Origin: Astropecten irregularis
Lineage: Eukaryota; Echinodermata; Asteroidea; Paxillosida; Astropectinidae
Direction of reading: 5' to 3'
Assembly (NCBI GenBank): GCA_963971285.1
Contig: OZ020256.1
Location: 808,501 to 872,500 of the forward strand
DNA: 64,000 bases
The notes under the pieces: model-generated
What the model was told of the DNA's origin: nothing
Seen by the model: the letters and a program-made list of their open reading frames with translations, nothing else
Database searches by the model: none
Shown: positions 46,901-61,900 of the stretch, in pieces
Numbering within the stretch: position 1 is the stretch's first letter
Layout: each line of letters begins with the position of its first letter
Position numbers and translations under genes: made by a program

Positions 46901-49900
46901 AAGCATGTGGCATTAATGCAATTGGTCTCAGGTACCTAATTGACCTGATTTAGCCATTCCATCTCTTGTGTATTTGTAATTAAAAATCTTGTTTTTCTTA
47001 ATACCTTGACACTCTGTTTCAATTTCCCAACGTGGAGTTGGTTATTCATAGTAAATTGTACAACGTTTCTTTACCTTGTACTGTGACGTAGACATCACAA
47101 TTCCTGGTGTTCATAGTTGCATCTGTAGCAATGTACGTCACACGTGTTGTACCCTCAATAAATGACGATCCAGAACCCAGATTCTGGTTTGTGCTAAGAC
47201 GTGGACAAAATACAAACTCAAATCAATTACATTGATAACTTTCCTTCTATTGCCAGTAATGACTCTGTTCATCCCCATTCCAATTGTCACATTGCACATT
47301 CCAATGGAGCATATACACAAATCATACACACACGTTGATCTTAAGCAAATGCATATCAGACATATAACACAGCTGTGATAGGTCAGAAACAAATGTGGGC
47401 GGGGCTTAATGGATCAGTCTATTCAATCTGAAGTCAGTCAGTTCAATTTTCTATGGAATCCAGTAGACAGGTACAGCCTGCATGTATTGAGCACTAACCT
47501 GGTTACTGTCACATCATTGGAGTTATCGGTGGCCTCTGGCGTGGGGAATGTCACCACTGCTTGTCTCATGTTAGGCGGTGCTATCTGACTGTAGTAGACT
47601 GGACAGCTATCATTGAACACTGGTGGTTGGTGGTCTGGGTACCAGACAAGAGACATCCACAGACAAACATCAAGGATTAGACAAAGACAAATGACTGTAT
47701 GTCAGTTTGACTGTAATTGGTAGAATTTATCAAATGTATTCATTGTAAAGTAAATCAATTACAATAACATTACAAGTAATTCCCAACATGGTGATAAGTT
47801 TCCATATACTTTACGTTTCTTTCTGTTCATGAAAAGTGAACAAAGAAAAATGGACTGGAGTAGGATTTCAAACCAGCAATATCCGGAATAGCGTACCGGC
47901 GCTCTTACCAACTATCCAGGCCTATGTTGGTGGTGTGATTGATAGTCAATTATCTTTGTTAGTTTGACAGTCAGAAGCCTTGAAACCACGTACATACCAC
48001 GCATCTTCCTGTTCATCTCAGGTTTCAATAAACCATTGTACAAGATTCAAGTCAGTAAGTTTAAAACAAGTTTCCTTACCGATACAAGAAACAGGACGAG
48101 TATCACTCCAGACTCCCTCTTCACTGCAGATTATGCTGTAAGGACCATTGAGTGAGTACCCATCGTTACATTCAAAGGAGCACTGTGTGTTATATGGAAG
48201 CTGAGCTGCAGTGGAACATTCATTTGGTTGGACGCTTCCCTGGCTCAGGCTTAAGAATCCAGGACACTCAACGGCTACAGATAAGAAGAGTAAATATCAT
48301 TAAGATAATTCATGCACTCAACCTTCATCCCAACAAACAGACAAACACACAAACAAACAACAAACAAATAAATGGACAAACACACAGCCCGACCGAACAA
48401 CATATGAACAAACTTATGGTTCTAGTATTGGTTCTACAATTTGTTTCTTTGAGTGGTAAAGGCCGTTGGCTTTCCATAACAAAATCAAATTGTCTACAGG
48501 AAAAATGTAATGGGGGTTAACCAAGGTCATTGACCAGCCTGGAGCTATGAAAGTAATGGGCTCTGTGGCCTGCATAGCATTCCTGTAATCTGTAACATTG
48601 ACATTTCAGTCAGACGCATAATTCAGGTGAAACTATAAATAGTTCATTCGTACCTTCACAGTAAAAATCCTGTCCGGTCCATGTTCCATCAGCACGACAC
48701 GCTCTCATGGTGTGACTCATGGCTGTCAGGTTGCTACGGTAACCGTGACGACATACAAATGAGCAGGAAGAACCAAAATCTACCTCCTGACCAAAACAGC
48801 CTGAGACGTAGCCGTTAGGGATGGCTGGTACCTGGCATGTGTTGGCTGTTGGAGATAAACAATGAAGAGATATCAAAAATTGCTGATTTGTACAGGGGCC
48901 AATTTGCCAACCATGAAATTTCTGTCTCAATAAAAACAGTGAATAAGAATCAAATTTTCAAGTGCTGTCCATCACTTGTGATTGTTCTTTGGCTGTTGTT
49001 CGCTGACCATGAATATCAAATGGAATTTTTAATGGTGGTTTGTTTTATCTAGGGCAAGACATTTTTGTGCTTAGCAATTGTTTGTGCTTAGCAGCTTCAT
49101 GAAGTTGTCCCAGCTGGCTTAGGGTCAAAGGTTAAATTGGAGCATATCAAGTGGCAGATAAGTTAGACTGCCACCTGAATTTGAAACATGGTGCAAAAAA
49201 AATGTCTTAAATGATTGCAATGACCATTACAAACCGTCTTACCAATACAATTCACAGAAGGACTTTGCCAGGATCCAATCGTGGATGTCGATGTAGTCTT
49301 AGTGCATTCAGCATTGACGGCATCAGCGTTGTTTGACAATGTGTAGCCATCTTGGCAGCTGATGTTACACACAGAGCCATATACTACAGAGTTTGCACAG
49401 TCACCTTGACCAGATACTAGAGTAATGTCACTGTACTCTGGGCCGTACAGTGGAGGGCATCGTGTTACTGTCCAAAAGAAATAAAAGCCAGTTTCATGAT
49501 GTGCAAGATGATGAAATCAATCTAAGAGCACCTATGTTGAAGTTAACATCATATTTGTGCTTTCGGGCACTGCTATGCGTGAAATCTATTCAATGGAATC
49601 TGTAAGCAAGATTTTTGGATAGCGAAGAATTTCTAGGGTAACCATTATTATTTTCTGCTAACGCGATGTCATATGCATTCTGCAGAAATTCCTTGCTTAC
49701 CATTACCAAAAAGACAACTCTCCTGGGAAATATGTTAACTGTAAGCAAAAAAAATATCTGCTACCGTAAGCGAAGAATTTCCGTTTACGGTAACCGATTC
49801 CATGAAATTAGGCCCTGATCTGCATGCAACAAGCAATTCTGAATAATTCTGGAGACACGCCGTATAGATGATAGTGTTTATAAGTCATACAGTATTCACA

Positions 49901-52900
49901 GCCTCTTCTTTGAGCTTGATGTGCTTACCTATGACATCCACCATGACCTCACATGTAGCACTGTTATCACTACTGTCCTGTGCAGAGTAGACCAGACGAT
50001 ACGTCCCTTCGTGAAATATTGAACTCCTGTTGGCTGGTACTGGTTGTCCATTTATGCTATTCAGGGTTGCTATGATGTTACCACTTGCATCTAGAGCCTG
50101 ATGAATGGTTGAAAAGATTCATGGATATATTAATAATACCATCTTTACAACCAATTACATTACTTGCTTCCAAAGTAATACTGTGATAGATGTATAGGTG
50201 TCCATGCTTTTCATGACAACTGACAACTCAGGCATGCAACTTGGACTTAACACAAAAACAAGAGGGAAAATCAATCTTTACCCAACTTTGTACAGTATTT
50301 TTCACTTTTCAATGGAAAAAAGCTGAAAAATCAGCTGATCCAAGGAAAATGTTGCATGCATGACAAATGCATGGGAGGCCTTATCATAGGGCTGGATACA
50401 CAACTCGAGTGCTGGTGCACTAGTATGGTAGTTATTTATTTCTAACTGGCACCCTGCTCGGGACCAGGGTTGAAATTGTTCACCCCGGGGTTGAGAGCTC
50501 TAGTGGGAAAAGGCCTATAGTGTTAGTGTGTCTCTATTCATTACCTGAATGGGTTCCCACTCATAGCTGATGACTGCAAAGCTGGTACCCTGCCCTGCAA
50601 ACAGCGTGATGTCCGACGGGCACCTCAAAGTAGGCGGAGTAATGTCTGCCCATATAAAGCACAGAGGGAGTACAGGAGAGTATTCAATTAAAGTGAACTG
50701 AAGTAAACATATAGTGCAAATTTTGATGAATACTAAACCCATAAATAGTCCATAAAAAGCAATAGAGGTTATTCACATGATGTCATTGGCCGTCAAGCAC
50801 AATGATTGCACACGTGAAACAATACGCTTCAGTGCACACGCAACGTAAAGTGTCCTACGCGTAACCATGGACAACATAGAAAAGCTTGACGGCCAATCAC
50901 GTGATTTTATGACAGGGATGAATAACCTCTATATATCTGAAGGTGAAAATTACCTTTTCATTTGACCTTTTATGATTGTTTTTGTTTTCAATAAATTATT
51001 TTGAATTATTTAATAAATTAACAATGAATTAAATCCATTTTCATTGGTAATCTTTGCTGTATGTCGTCTCCAAAGTGAACCTGAATACAAATGTTGACAA
51101 AGGTAAACTACTCGAAAAGAAGGAGCATAGAGTTGTCTAAAAATAAAACCAATGCACCTCCTGGAACAAAAATGGATTGACCAGAATGACATAGACAACC
51201 TATGGAGTAATGGGTACATACCATTACACTGGAGGGGTGTGCCATCCCATTGACCATTAAGCTGACAGGTACGACTTCCTGAGCCACTAGCAGTGAAACC
51301 TAGATCACATGACGCTACACAGACAGTGGCATAACTCTGCATCTGATCGATCTGAATCACGTCTATACCGTTCAGTGTGCATGTTAGGTCCATATAGCCT
51401 GGACTTTCAGGTAGGGTCAACGGATCACATTTGATCTCTGATAAAGTAAATAATTAAACAAAGGGAAACTTTTTATGAATATTGTAAAAACTTGGTTTAC
51501 ATGATTAATATCAAATTTAACCAAGAAATATAAACTTTGTTAAGTCAATTTGCATGTTTCTGATTTGTCCCTTTAGCATACCAAAACACGACACCGAGGT
51601 TTTCTAAATAAATGTTTATCTTGACTAGCATGTTCTTATCCTCTTGTCATTTAGCCTTTGATAAAGATCTTGGTAGGATCGAAATGCGTCAGGCCCTCCC
51701 AACTCCAAGCATTTGATATATTTCAGGTCATTATTTTGGCAGATGAGCAGTTTGCAGCAGTTTATTACTTGTTTTGTAAATACATTTGATAACTTGGCAG
51801 AAACTAGATGAAATGTGAACAAATGAAGTCGGAGGGACCTACCGGAACCCTGATATACATGGAATGCGCCATGTTGACATGCTTGTATTACCTTCGCAAG
51901 TGAGTGTGTTTCCGTCCCAGTAACCCATGCCGTTCCCGTCATCAGTGCATGTTACCAAGCTGGGTTGGGTCGGCATGTAGCCAAGGTTGCAGCTTAACGT
52001 GCACATGGTGCCAAAGATCTCTTCCTGATGTGGGCAGCCATTCTTGATTCCATTGATCGGTGCGGGCAACTCGCTGCCGTCACAGGTTATAGCTGCAGAT
52101 CATGATGCACGAACAAAAATCAGACCGGTGAGCAAGGAGTTTAGATTGGGATCCACTTGCACATGCACAATGACTTGGGTTCGGCCAGGGGTGGATTTCA
52201 CCAAACTCATCGTAACTTACTATCAATCGTAGGATTTTTGATGCATTGCAGCCCTATGTAGGATATGATGGGTTATCTTACAATCAATTGTAGAGCTTCG
52301 TGAAATGGACCCCAGGCATCCCTTTGTTCTTAAATATTTCTATTTAGTGCAACATTGATTGAACTGAATCACCAAATGCCAAACAATAATTTGTATTCTT
52401 GAATCAACATATTTTCAATTCACAGTTTTCAACAGGATTGTAGCGATTGTAGCCAAATATTTCACAGGAATTTTGATAATTTAGTATGAACTTTAAATTT
52501 AAATCGCAATCTTTGGACTGAAATTAAACAATGACATGTTTGGTCCTTTCCAATCTTTCCAATTCATATAAATTTGATTTAATTTTGATAGTTTTTAGGG
52601 AGTATGATTCATCACCAATTCTGTTTATAGTATGAAAAGGTGAATATCTGTGTTACGTCACTTGATGCTAATGGTGTATGCACTGACCCCAGCACTAACC
52701 TTCACAGCGTGGAAATGGTGAGTTCCATTCACCATCTAGACCACAGGTGACCTCTGCTGACCCTGTCAGTACGTATCCAGGCCGGCAGGCAAAGTGGCAC
52801 GTCGACTCGGCCGGTACACGATCAGTGATTGGACATTCATTGGGGTTGGTGATGAAGGCGTGGTGTGATATGTAGGCACGGGGACAAGTTTGAACTGCAA

Positions 52901-55900
52901 TCAAGATGATCAACAATTTATTGAAAGGTACATATCTTACATTTGAATTTTTATTACATGTACAATGGCCTTTTTCTCACAGACAGAGGACAATGATTGC
53001 ATCAGGACTCAGATTCAATTCTTTACGAAAAATGTGATAATTTTGTTAAATTTTCATTTTCATATTTATTGATCTTTGTTTTTATGTATTTCAGACAAAA
53101 TTAAGCAGGATGTCCTTCTATGTTTATAAATGCATCACACATAATCGTCTACGTTCCAAACACAAATTTTGGAAGCATATAGGGACGATCAAGGTAGTGA
53201 GTAAGTTACGACGAGACATTCCACAACATTAATATTACCTTCACAGTGTGCCTCAAAGCCATCCCAGAATCCTTCAGCTTGTCCAGCTGTTGCCTGGCAA
53301 CGTCGCACTGCACTTCCGGTGAGCTCATAGCCATCATTACATGCAAAAGTACACAATGATCCATAGTCGGTAGGGCAGGGTACGCCTCCTCCAAATTGGC
53401 CATTTGTGGGAGGGTTCAAAGATGGACAGACAATACCTGCAATATACGAATCAATTCAATGCGTTATATTCAATCATTTAGGTAATTTGACAAGGAACCT
53501 TCAGTCCTCAATTCATCAAAGTCAAACACTACAGAATTCCTTGGGATATAGAGGTATGTGAGTGGTTTCATGGCTTCTGACTGCCAAACGAACAAAGATG
53601 AATGACTATTTAGGACACCACCAACATAGGGCTGGAAAGCTCAGTAGGAAGCTAGAGTGGTGGTATGGTATTCCGGAGGTCGCTGGTTTGAATCCCACTC
53701 CAGTCAATTCTTCTTTGTTCACTTTTCAATGACTGCACAACATACAGAACACATTCTTTGGACTTGATAGGCCTGCAGTAAATTGACAGAGCTATCTGCA
53801 TGACTCTGCAGACCAGCATCCTTCTATGTCATGTGGTATACGTTGATGAGTTACGATGGTTAAATAGAGACAGCAACGTGATAGAACATACCTCGACAAG
53901 TTGGCTGGTCTGCACTCCACACTCCATCGGCTGAACCTGCCTGCCCCATGCATTCATTACTTGATTCTCCAATCAGCACAAAGCCGTCTGAACACTCAAA
54001 CTGACAGACAGATCCATATATGAAATTGGCTGAGCATGTCATCATTTGGCCAGGTTGGAAGGTACGAGCCGCACACTGGATCACTAAATGTGAATACAAG
54101 AAATGTCTGTGAGAGCAGCAGATGATATGATGTTTTCAACTCTTGGAAACAGGCAAACAATAAAGGTCCATCTTTACTGATTCTAACATGATGGAAGATG
54201 ACAGCAGAAACTATACACCGATCTGATGCCGCGACCATGGAGGTAGGAAACACCCCCCATTACTGCAGTGTACCCACCCGCTTTTTGTCCGGCAACAAAA
54301 GGATTTACGTCCGCCGCACTCTATAGTGCAGGGTGTACATCCCCTAATCATGGGACTTACATTCTGCAATTGTAGAGTGCGGCGGAGCATAAATTCTTTT
54401 GTTGCCGGACAAAAGGCAGGCGGGGACACTGCAGTAATGGCAGACAGTATATCGTGCCGTCGGATCGGTCTATTCTGGCTTTGAGCACTTTGACGAAGCA
54501 CAAGAGATCTGAGGTAAGGTTTGTGTTGAACTATAAGTATGCTTAACACTTGTGTAGACTAACAATCCTTCGTGGCTTGGGACTGATATTAACTTGGATA
54601 ATTCATTTTCGAATAGGAAGAATTGAAGCTAGGGGTATGGTATCATATTTGATCAGCGTTATATACTCTTGGAAAGAAATTCACCTACCTTGAACGATGA
54701 CTGAGAATGAGCATGTTCCTGTGTTACCGGCAGCATCAGTGGCTGCGTACTCAATTCTATGGTAACCGCGTTGAAATGTGGAGCCAGATGGAAGGCCATG
54801 TGTCTGGGTCAGTGGGCCAGTACTCATGGAGTTATCATCAGCAGTGGGTGAAGCCCAAGTGACTGTTGCATAGGTCTGAGATGACTCTGCATAAACCTTG
54901 ATGTTATCAGGGCAGGTCAAACTTGGACTACTTGTATCTGTTAAATGCAATGAGGGAACATGCCAAAATAGACCATATTTACTTTGAATCTTTTATCACT
55001 TCAAGATTCAGATATGTGATGCAGCCATGTCTTGGCTATCACCATGTAGAATTTGAGCATAATTGGACTGAAATTGAGTGAAAAAAACTAAGACTGAATT
55101 ACCCAACCTCAAACGCTATTTTCATATTTCTTTCAATACACATTATGTGTGTGTTTTGACCACTTTATCAGTTTTTATTCTGGAATACTGCAAATTTGTT
55201 TTTAAAGAGTTCTCTTTCAATTGGTCATATTTTCGCCAATTTCAGCCCGATTTTACTTAAATTCTGCATGGTGATAGCCAAGACATAGCTGTATCGTATA
55301 GCTGAATCTTGAAGTTATAAACAGTTTAATCTTAACATAATGGTTCCCGACAAAGTGTTGCAGTTTTTTGGGACACGCTGTACATGATGATCTTTATTAA
55401 GTGATAGTCTTTCCATCATGTCCATGTAGATACTCACCCAGGCATGTCCATGGAGAACCAGTCCATCTACCATTCCGTTGGCAGACTCTGTACTCGGATT
55501 GCCCTGACCCAAGGCTGTAACCTTGTCCGCAAGTATGTCTGCATCGGCTGTTGTAGTAGTTGCCACTGGAACAGTCAGCACCAGATAAGCGTGCACATTG
55601 GATTGCTGAAAAAAAAGTGGAAATCAGTATGGCACGTCCATCAATAACATCTAATTGTGCAGAAACATGTCTTAGGCATTTGCTGCAGAAGGTCCTAGCT
55701 ACACGCATACTTGTATATTGAACACATGCATAGATTTTATACCGGAAGGAAAAGTCATATAGTCAGGGATAAAATTTCATGAAAAAAAAGCACTGGACAG
55801 CAGGTAACTCCAGCATTTTATTAGACCTGAATTTTTTTCACTAGACCTGTAGCATTATAGGAAAACCATAATTGTATGCAATATTGTGTATATTTGGCAA

Positions 55901-58900
55901 GCCTAATTTGCATATTATCTATTTCCCGACCAAAATCATTTAATATGCATGATTTACTGCGGTACCCGCCGCAATATTGGATTTGATTCACCCCGCTGAC
56001 CCCAGCTAGCTCGGTAGCCTAGCAGGTAAGGCATCTGCACTAGTAAGCAGGAGGTCGTGGGTTCGAATTCCACCTGAGCCAGCATGTGATTTTTTCAAGT
56101 GCTCTCACAAGCACTGAGTATGCAGTGCTCATCGGTGCCCGTCGGTGATGGGCAAGCCTAATTTGCATAATATTGTGTATGTAATATTGTATAGAACAAA
56201 ATGGCAACCAGCCTTGATGATAATGGAATTTAAACAAGCACTGTTCCTTACGTGTACATGTAGGTGTAGAACCAGTCCACCGAGCATTCCTTTGACAGGT
56301 GCGATGTGAACTCCCACGTCTGGAATATCCATTTGAACAACTGAAAGAACATTCTGAGCCAAACAAGTTGCTGTGGGTACAGGAAATACCGCCATTGGTC
56401 ACGTGGGGATGAGTCTGACATCTTATCACTAGAAAGGAAAAAAATCACAAAGATTCTTGTGAAAATTCAGGTTTCCAAAGAAAGCTGATCAAGATACGCT
56501 CAAGATTGTCATTGATTGAAACACTGATCGTAGATTTGAGTGCGTTAGGCACTCGCCTCTCACCAATGTGGCCTGGGTTCGATCCCTGCTTGGGTCATAT
56601 GTGAGAAGAGTTGTGCGTTGGTTCTCTCAGAGGGTTTTTCTCTGGGTTCTCTGGTTTTCATTCTCCCGCAAAAATCAAACACTTTCGATCTTAAGCTGTG
56701 CTCCGTTGATGTGGCTGGCTGCCAAGGGTACCCATGAATGCTGTCAACTTGATCACGTTGTAGACACATCCTTCGCAATTCAGCAATTCAGCACCCCCGC
56801 TGCCATTAAGGATGACTAGCCTCCCAAATGATTATTGTTACCGGTATATGGTTTTTTTTAAATCTTGGGTAGGGTGCTATAATGTTGCAAACTTGCAATA
56901 CTAACCTGTAACCGACACCTTGAACCATGGACATAGGTTATGATTCTTATTGCCTCTGCCGTCTGTTGCAGTGTACTTAATTCGGTAGGGAGATCTATCG
57001 CCATAGAAACGATCACCAATAGCTGGTCCGTTATCCACTCTACGCACACTGAATAGTAAGGAAACAATAACCAGTTTATGGAGGGATGTTTAGCAAATTA
57101 TTTGTTATTGCATTTAGGCCTACTGTCACTTACCCGGTGCCTACTTCACATTTGAAGTCAAACTCCAGCAATACAAAAACATCACTAAATTAGTAAAATT
57201 CACAGCGATTGTAGTTTGGGACCGGAGGTCCTGTGTTTTTATCACACGCTGGAACGTCCGTGTCTGCGTGAATACGTTGCGCATGCTGTGCATAATGATA
57301 ACATTAAAAACACAGGGTCCCAAACTTTAACTAGTAGTAGTAATATACTAGTAGGGCCTAATACTAATTAGGCCTAGTATAATTAATACTTAGTTTAGGC
57401 ACTTTACAAGTCTTTTTAGCAAACTTAAATTTGTTAAATCATTCATAAACAAATCGCTTCAAAAATGCTTGAAAACGAGTAAAAAAAACCTCCATAGAGC
57501 ACCTCAAGACTTCTACACATGCCAAAGATGAACAAGTGGTATTTCAGTGGTACTTACGAGTATTTTGTGGACAGCAATTTCGACAAATTTGTCGCATGTC
57601 AGTTTGGACATGCTCACAGTTTTGGAAGACTCCATACATTGTTTGTGTGCAATGAAAAAATCCTATAATTATACAAACCTATATATACGAAGTCTGGGAA
57701 CTTGACCGAATGTCACTGACTATGCCAAATATATCAACAACTGTTTTATGTCACAACTCATTTTGGTCCACACAGGCACTACGGGCTTTCCTATAAGCCT
57801 TACATGAAACAGTCATTGGCATAGTCAGTGATATTCGGTCAAGTTCTCAGGCTTCGTATATAGGTTTGTACTTGGGCCCATTGCTAAAGCCCGTGAGGAT
57901 TTTTTTTTCATCGCGCACAAAATGTATGGAGTTTTCCAAAACTGTATGCATGTTCGAACTGACATGCGACATAATTTTTTGTCGAAATTTTGCTCAAAAC
58001 ACTTTTACCGTTCACTTCCGGCATGATATGCCGTTTTGGCTGTCAGAGGGCGCCATTTCCACAAGACTAATGAATATTCATAAATAAGTTTCAGCGCCGG
58101 CGCAGTATGCTGAAAATGTTCGATGCCATATCAAATAAGTAGACAGAGAGAAAACAATGCTACGCAATAGAATAGGGTTCCCAAAAGTAAATAATATATC
58201 TCCATACAGGCAACGTCGAAGGCACTTTTGCCGAAATATTTCGGTATAGCCTACTTCGGTAATAATGCCCAGAGAAACCGATATGCCTCGGCCTGCCATT
58301 AAAAAGACACCAAATTCTATATTACTAACGTTCTATAATGATTTGGTAGTGACAAATAATTAATTCAAACTACTGTAGACTTACGTGACAGGTCTAGTGG
58401 GATCGGATGCAGTAGGTTCTCTCCATCGTACTACTGTACTCTTGTACCTAGCATCTGCCTTGGCGTAGATTGCACTAGGGCAGTAATTTGCTCTTGGAGG
58501 AGTCCTGTCCACAGCTGCATGCATGGGAAGAAAATCAGTATGAAACTGAGAGCATTAAGGATCAGACGCGAAGGCATATCTACTCACAGAAGTCTGAAAG
58601 TGCTTCCTTGGCCTTCATGTCTTCCTTGAAATCCTAGAAATCCTGCTCTCTGTCTAGACAAAAACAGAGTTTCGCCGTACTCATGCATGCGCAATTACAA
58701 ACAATTTGACCAAGTTAAGCTTGAAATAAATTTTAATTAAAATCTCGCTTGATTTCAGTGTTGTAGTGAGACTATAGTAAAAAGCAAAATACAAATAATA
58801 TGTGCATAGTTGAAGAAAACCAATCTACGCGTGTAATCAAGCCGGTCATTCCTCGCTTCAATGAATTCTTGAACATTTTTCATGATCTTTATTAAAGGCT

Positions 58901-61900
58901 AAAGATACTGCTAGGATAGTAACGCGTCAGGCTCTTGTAACTCCGAGTATTTTATAAATTTCATGTCATAATTTAAGTTTGCTTGCCGATGAGCAGTTTG
59001 CTGCATTTTATTTATGAAAAGATTTTCACTAGGATGACAAACTTTTTCAAAAGAAAACCATTGCTTACTTGTTTTGTTTTGTTTCTATTTAAACAAAATG
59101 AATAATATTGAACTTGAAAACAACTACATGATAATATTTTACATTTTTGAGATCGTAAAGCAGCACCGACTTACGAGGTACCGAGAAGTTACAGAAGAAA
59201 ATGCACACCACGGTTGCAACCGCAAAAAAAGTTGTAACAACTCCTCCCATTGCGGAAAATCAACTTCAAACTTGATAATGATTGAATGAGTGAGCGTCAA
59301 AGTTTCCAGTGTGGCCCAGCTCATAAGACAATGGGTGAAAGTTGCCTTCTTCTCGGTCAATGGCAGACTATATCGCACTGATCAGTGACTGTTGTAGCAG
59401 ACGGTTTTATAGTACGGACTTGATATACAAATACAAGCCTGCTTCTCAAATGCTATTGGTCGACGGGTGAACTATACAGAAATCCATATTGCGGTTGAGT
59501 AATTAACTGAGAGTAAAGTTGTTCCTCATTGGTTCTATTATTGCTCTATTGTTGTAATGCAACCAATCAGAGACGTGCTCACGACTTTCCATCCAGGGGT
59601 CAATTTCATAAAACTGTTAAGCACAAAACATTGCTAAGCACGACATTTCTGTCTTAATAAAAACAGGGTTAACAACCAAATGTCCACGTGTTGTGTATCA
59701 CTTGTGATTGTTCTTTGGCTGTTGTTCGCTGACCATGAATATCAAATGGAATTTTCAATGGTAGTTTGTTTTATTGAGCGAGACATTTTGTGCTAAGCAA
59801 ATTTTTGTGCTTAACAGTTTTATGAAATTGGCCCTGGGTATAGCAAGTTTATTATATCGTCTATATACATACAATGTCAAGTGTTCTGTAATGTTTAAGA
59901 ATAATCTGGAAACCACCGTGACGGCACCGTTTTTCTTTTCTTCCCCCCTTTTTTTTATTAGATTGTGAACATTTTACACGGAAGTAACCAAGGAAAAATC
60001 CTTTCTTCTGTCGCATAATCCAGGTATTTTCTTTCTTGTCGAACCATTATGTGTGTGTAGGGGTGTGTATTTTCTATTCACTCGTCAACATGTTTTTATT
60101 TGGGCCTGTATTTGTGATGATCTGGTTCCGTTGATTTAAAATAAGGACTTACATACAAAGCCTTAAAAACTTAAATTGAATAGTGAATAAACCGTTATAT
60201 GTTTCAATGTAATGCGTTCAGGGGTCGGTTTCACCAAACTCCGTCGTAACTTACGATCGATTGCAGGACTCGTGATGCATTGCAGCCCGACTTAGATACG
60301 ATGGGTTATCATTCGCAACACAAGTTACGATCGTTTCCTGGCAAAATTATCCATGTAAATGTAGATCTTACTTCGATCACTTGTTTTTCAAATCAGTTTG
60401 TATCATCAGTCCTTGAAATCAATGTGTTTATTATAAAGAATTTCACCTTTTTTTTCAGAGAAACAGTAATCACATTGTATTAGCAGCAATCATTACAAAC
60501 AAACATGGGAAATTCCCTAACGCTCTATGTAGTAATATCATGCTGTCTTGGAGGTATATCGTGTAACAGTTTGGATAAACAGTCCTTGAATTTGAGCAGA
60601 GGAAGAGGAAGAACCCATGGAGCTGAGAAGTGTGGACTTTCAGACATTTTGAGAAAGATGATCGCCCCCCTCGTGCTCATGGTCATGTTAAATACATCCA
60701 GGACAAGTTGTACTACCTGGGTTCGATCTCACCAAAGTCATCGCAACTTACTACCAACCGTAAGACGTATGATGCATTGCAGCCCTTCGTAGGATACGAT
60801 GGGTTATCCTTCGTATTAACTCGAGTTTATACGATCGATCGTAGGGTTCGTGAAATCGACCCCATTATATTGGAGAAGTTCACGCCATCGTATCAAACTC
60901 TTAAAGGCAATACATGTATCATACTTTGGTAGCATTATACCGAAACAGAAATCTTCGCAGATTTACCTATAACTTACAGGGTTTTCTGCCTGAAATGCTG
61001 TATTTATCCAGAAAAGGGTAAAACCAATGACCAAAAACAATTTTGATGTTTTAAAGATAAATAGCGGCGAAAAGATTTGATAAATCCTCAGTGGGCGTTT
61101 TTAAGTGTTTTCTCAAAAAGTGGGACCGTAAGGGACTGAAATTTTCACAGATGACTGTTACTGTATCATCCTTGATATTTTTGCCCATGAATCTGTATTC
61201 CGTTGACAACAACCAAAGTATGATATTACCTTTTAACACGAATCCCTGAACCAATCCAAATTTCTGCCACCACAAATTGAGATTTTGGAAAAAAAAAAAA
61301 CTTGCCTTTTTCGCAAATCTGAAAATCTTCTTGCAGAAAATGAGAAATATCAGGTTGTCCTTTTTTTTTTTAGTGTATATCCATAAAACCGATACACAAA
61401 ACCTGTTTACGATTACTGGGAATCCCAATGACACAATTATAAGCCCTTTTTCTTGGTTACATTTCCATTATTGCAGTCTGCAGAGGCACAAACTATTAGA
61501 AAGTATAATTTAAACGAAACAGCCCTTTTAAATCACTGGATTTTATCCATGAAAATATGAAGGACGTATATTGTGATCGATTGTATAAGGAACCAATATC
61601 AAATTCAAATTGCGTGTTTACGAACAGGGTACAAGGACAACCAAGCAGTATAAAAATGAGTACAATGTTCACTATACACCATTAAGACCTATACATCTAG
61701 GCCTATTTACCTTAGAAATAGGTTTTTGTAGAATGGCGGTTGTTATATGAACCTTTGTGTATATTGTTTCTTAACAGTGCATATGAGCATAAGGCCAAAT
61801 CATTATTATATTGGCTTACTGCAACTGCACGCGAGATAGTTTCATGTAGGTCTACCCCAATATTATCCTCGTCTTAAAATGACTTTTTCACACAACGCTA

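Larger units (their letters stand above)
51222..54083 (-). other. Mosaic gene: CCP domains 3-7
   Basis: Exons 53892-54083, 53239-53436, 52700-52894, 51892-52092 and 51222-51437, residues about 315-648. Each encodes one CCP with the pattern C...C.f.C..Gy.l.g...C..dG.W....P.C. Every exon is phase 1-1, so any could be skipped in frame. Confidence 0.92.
56906..58514 (-). other. Mosaic gene: HYR domain 1 (two exons)
   Basis: Exons 58385-58514 and 56906-57048, residues about 26-116. Motifs: PPRANYCPSAIYAKAD at the start and YRIKYTATDGRGN at the end, as in hyalin-repeat domains. The intron splits the domain in phase 2. A long foldback element fills part of the intron (57556-57998). Confidence 0.85.

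Noticed and set aside
59175..59378. Proximal first exon read in the frame of the GTG/ATG at 59378/59324
   Set aside because: That frame has no signal peptide and would enter the HYR1 exon out of frame; the ATG at 59250 gives both.
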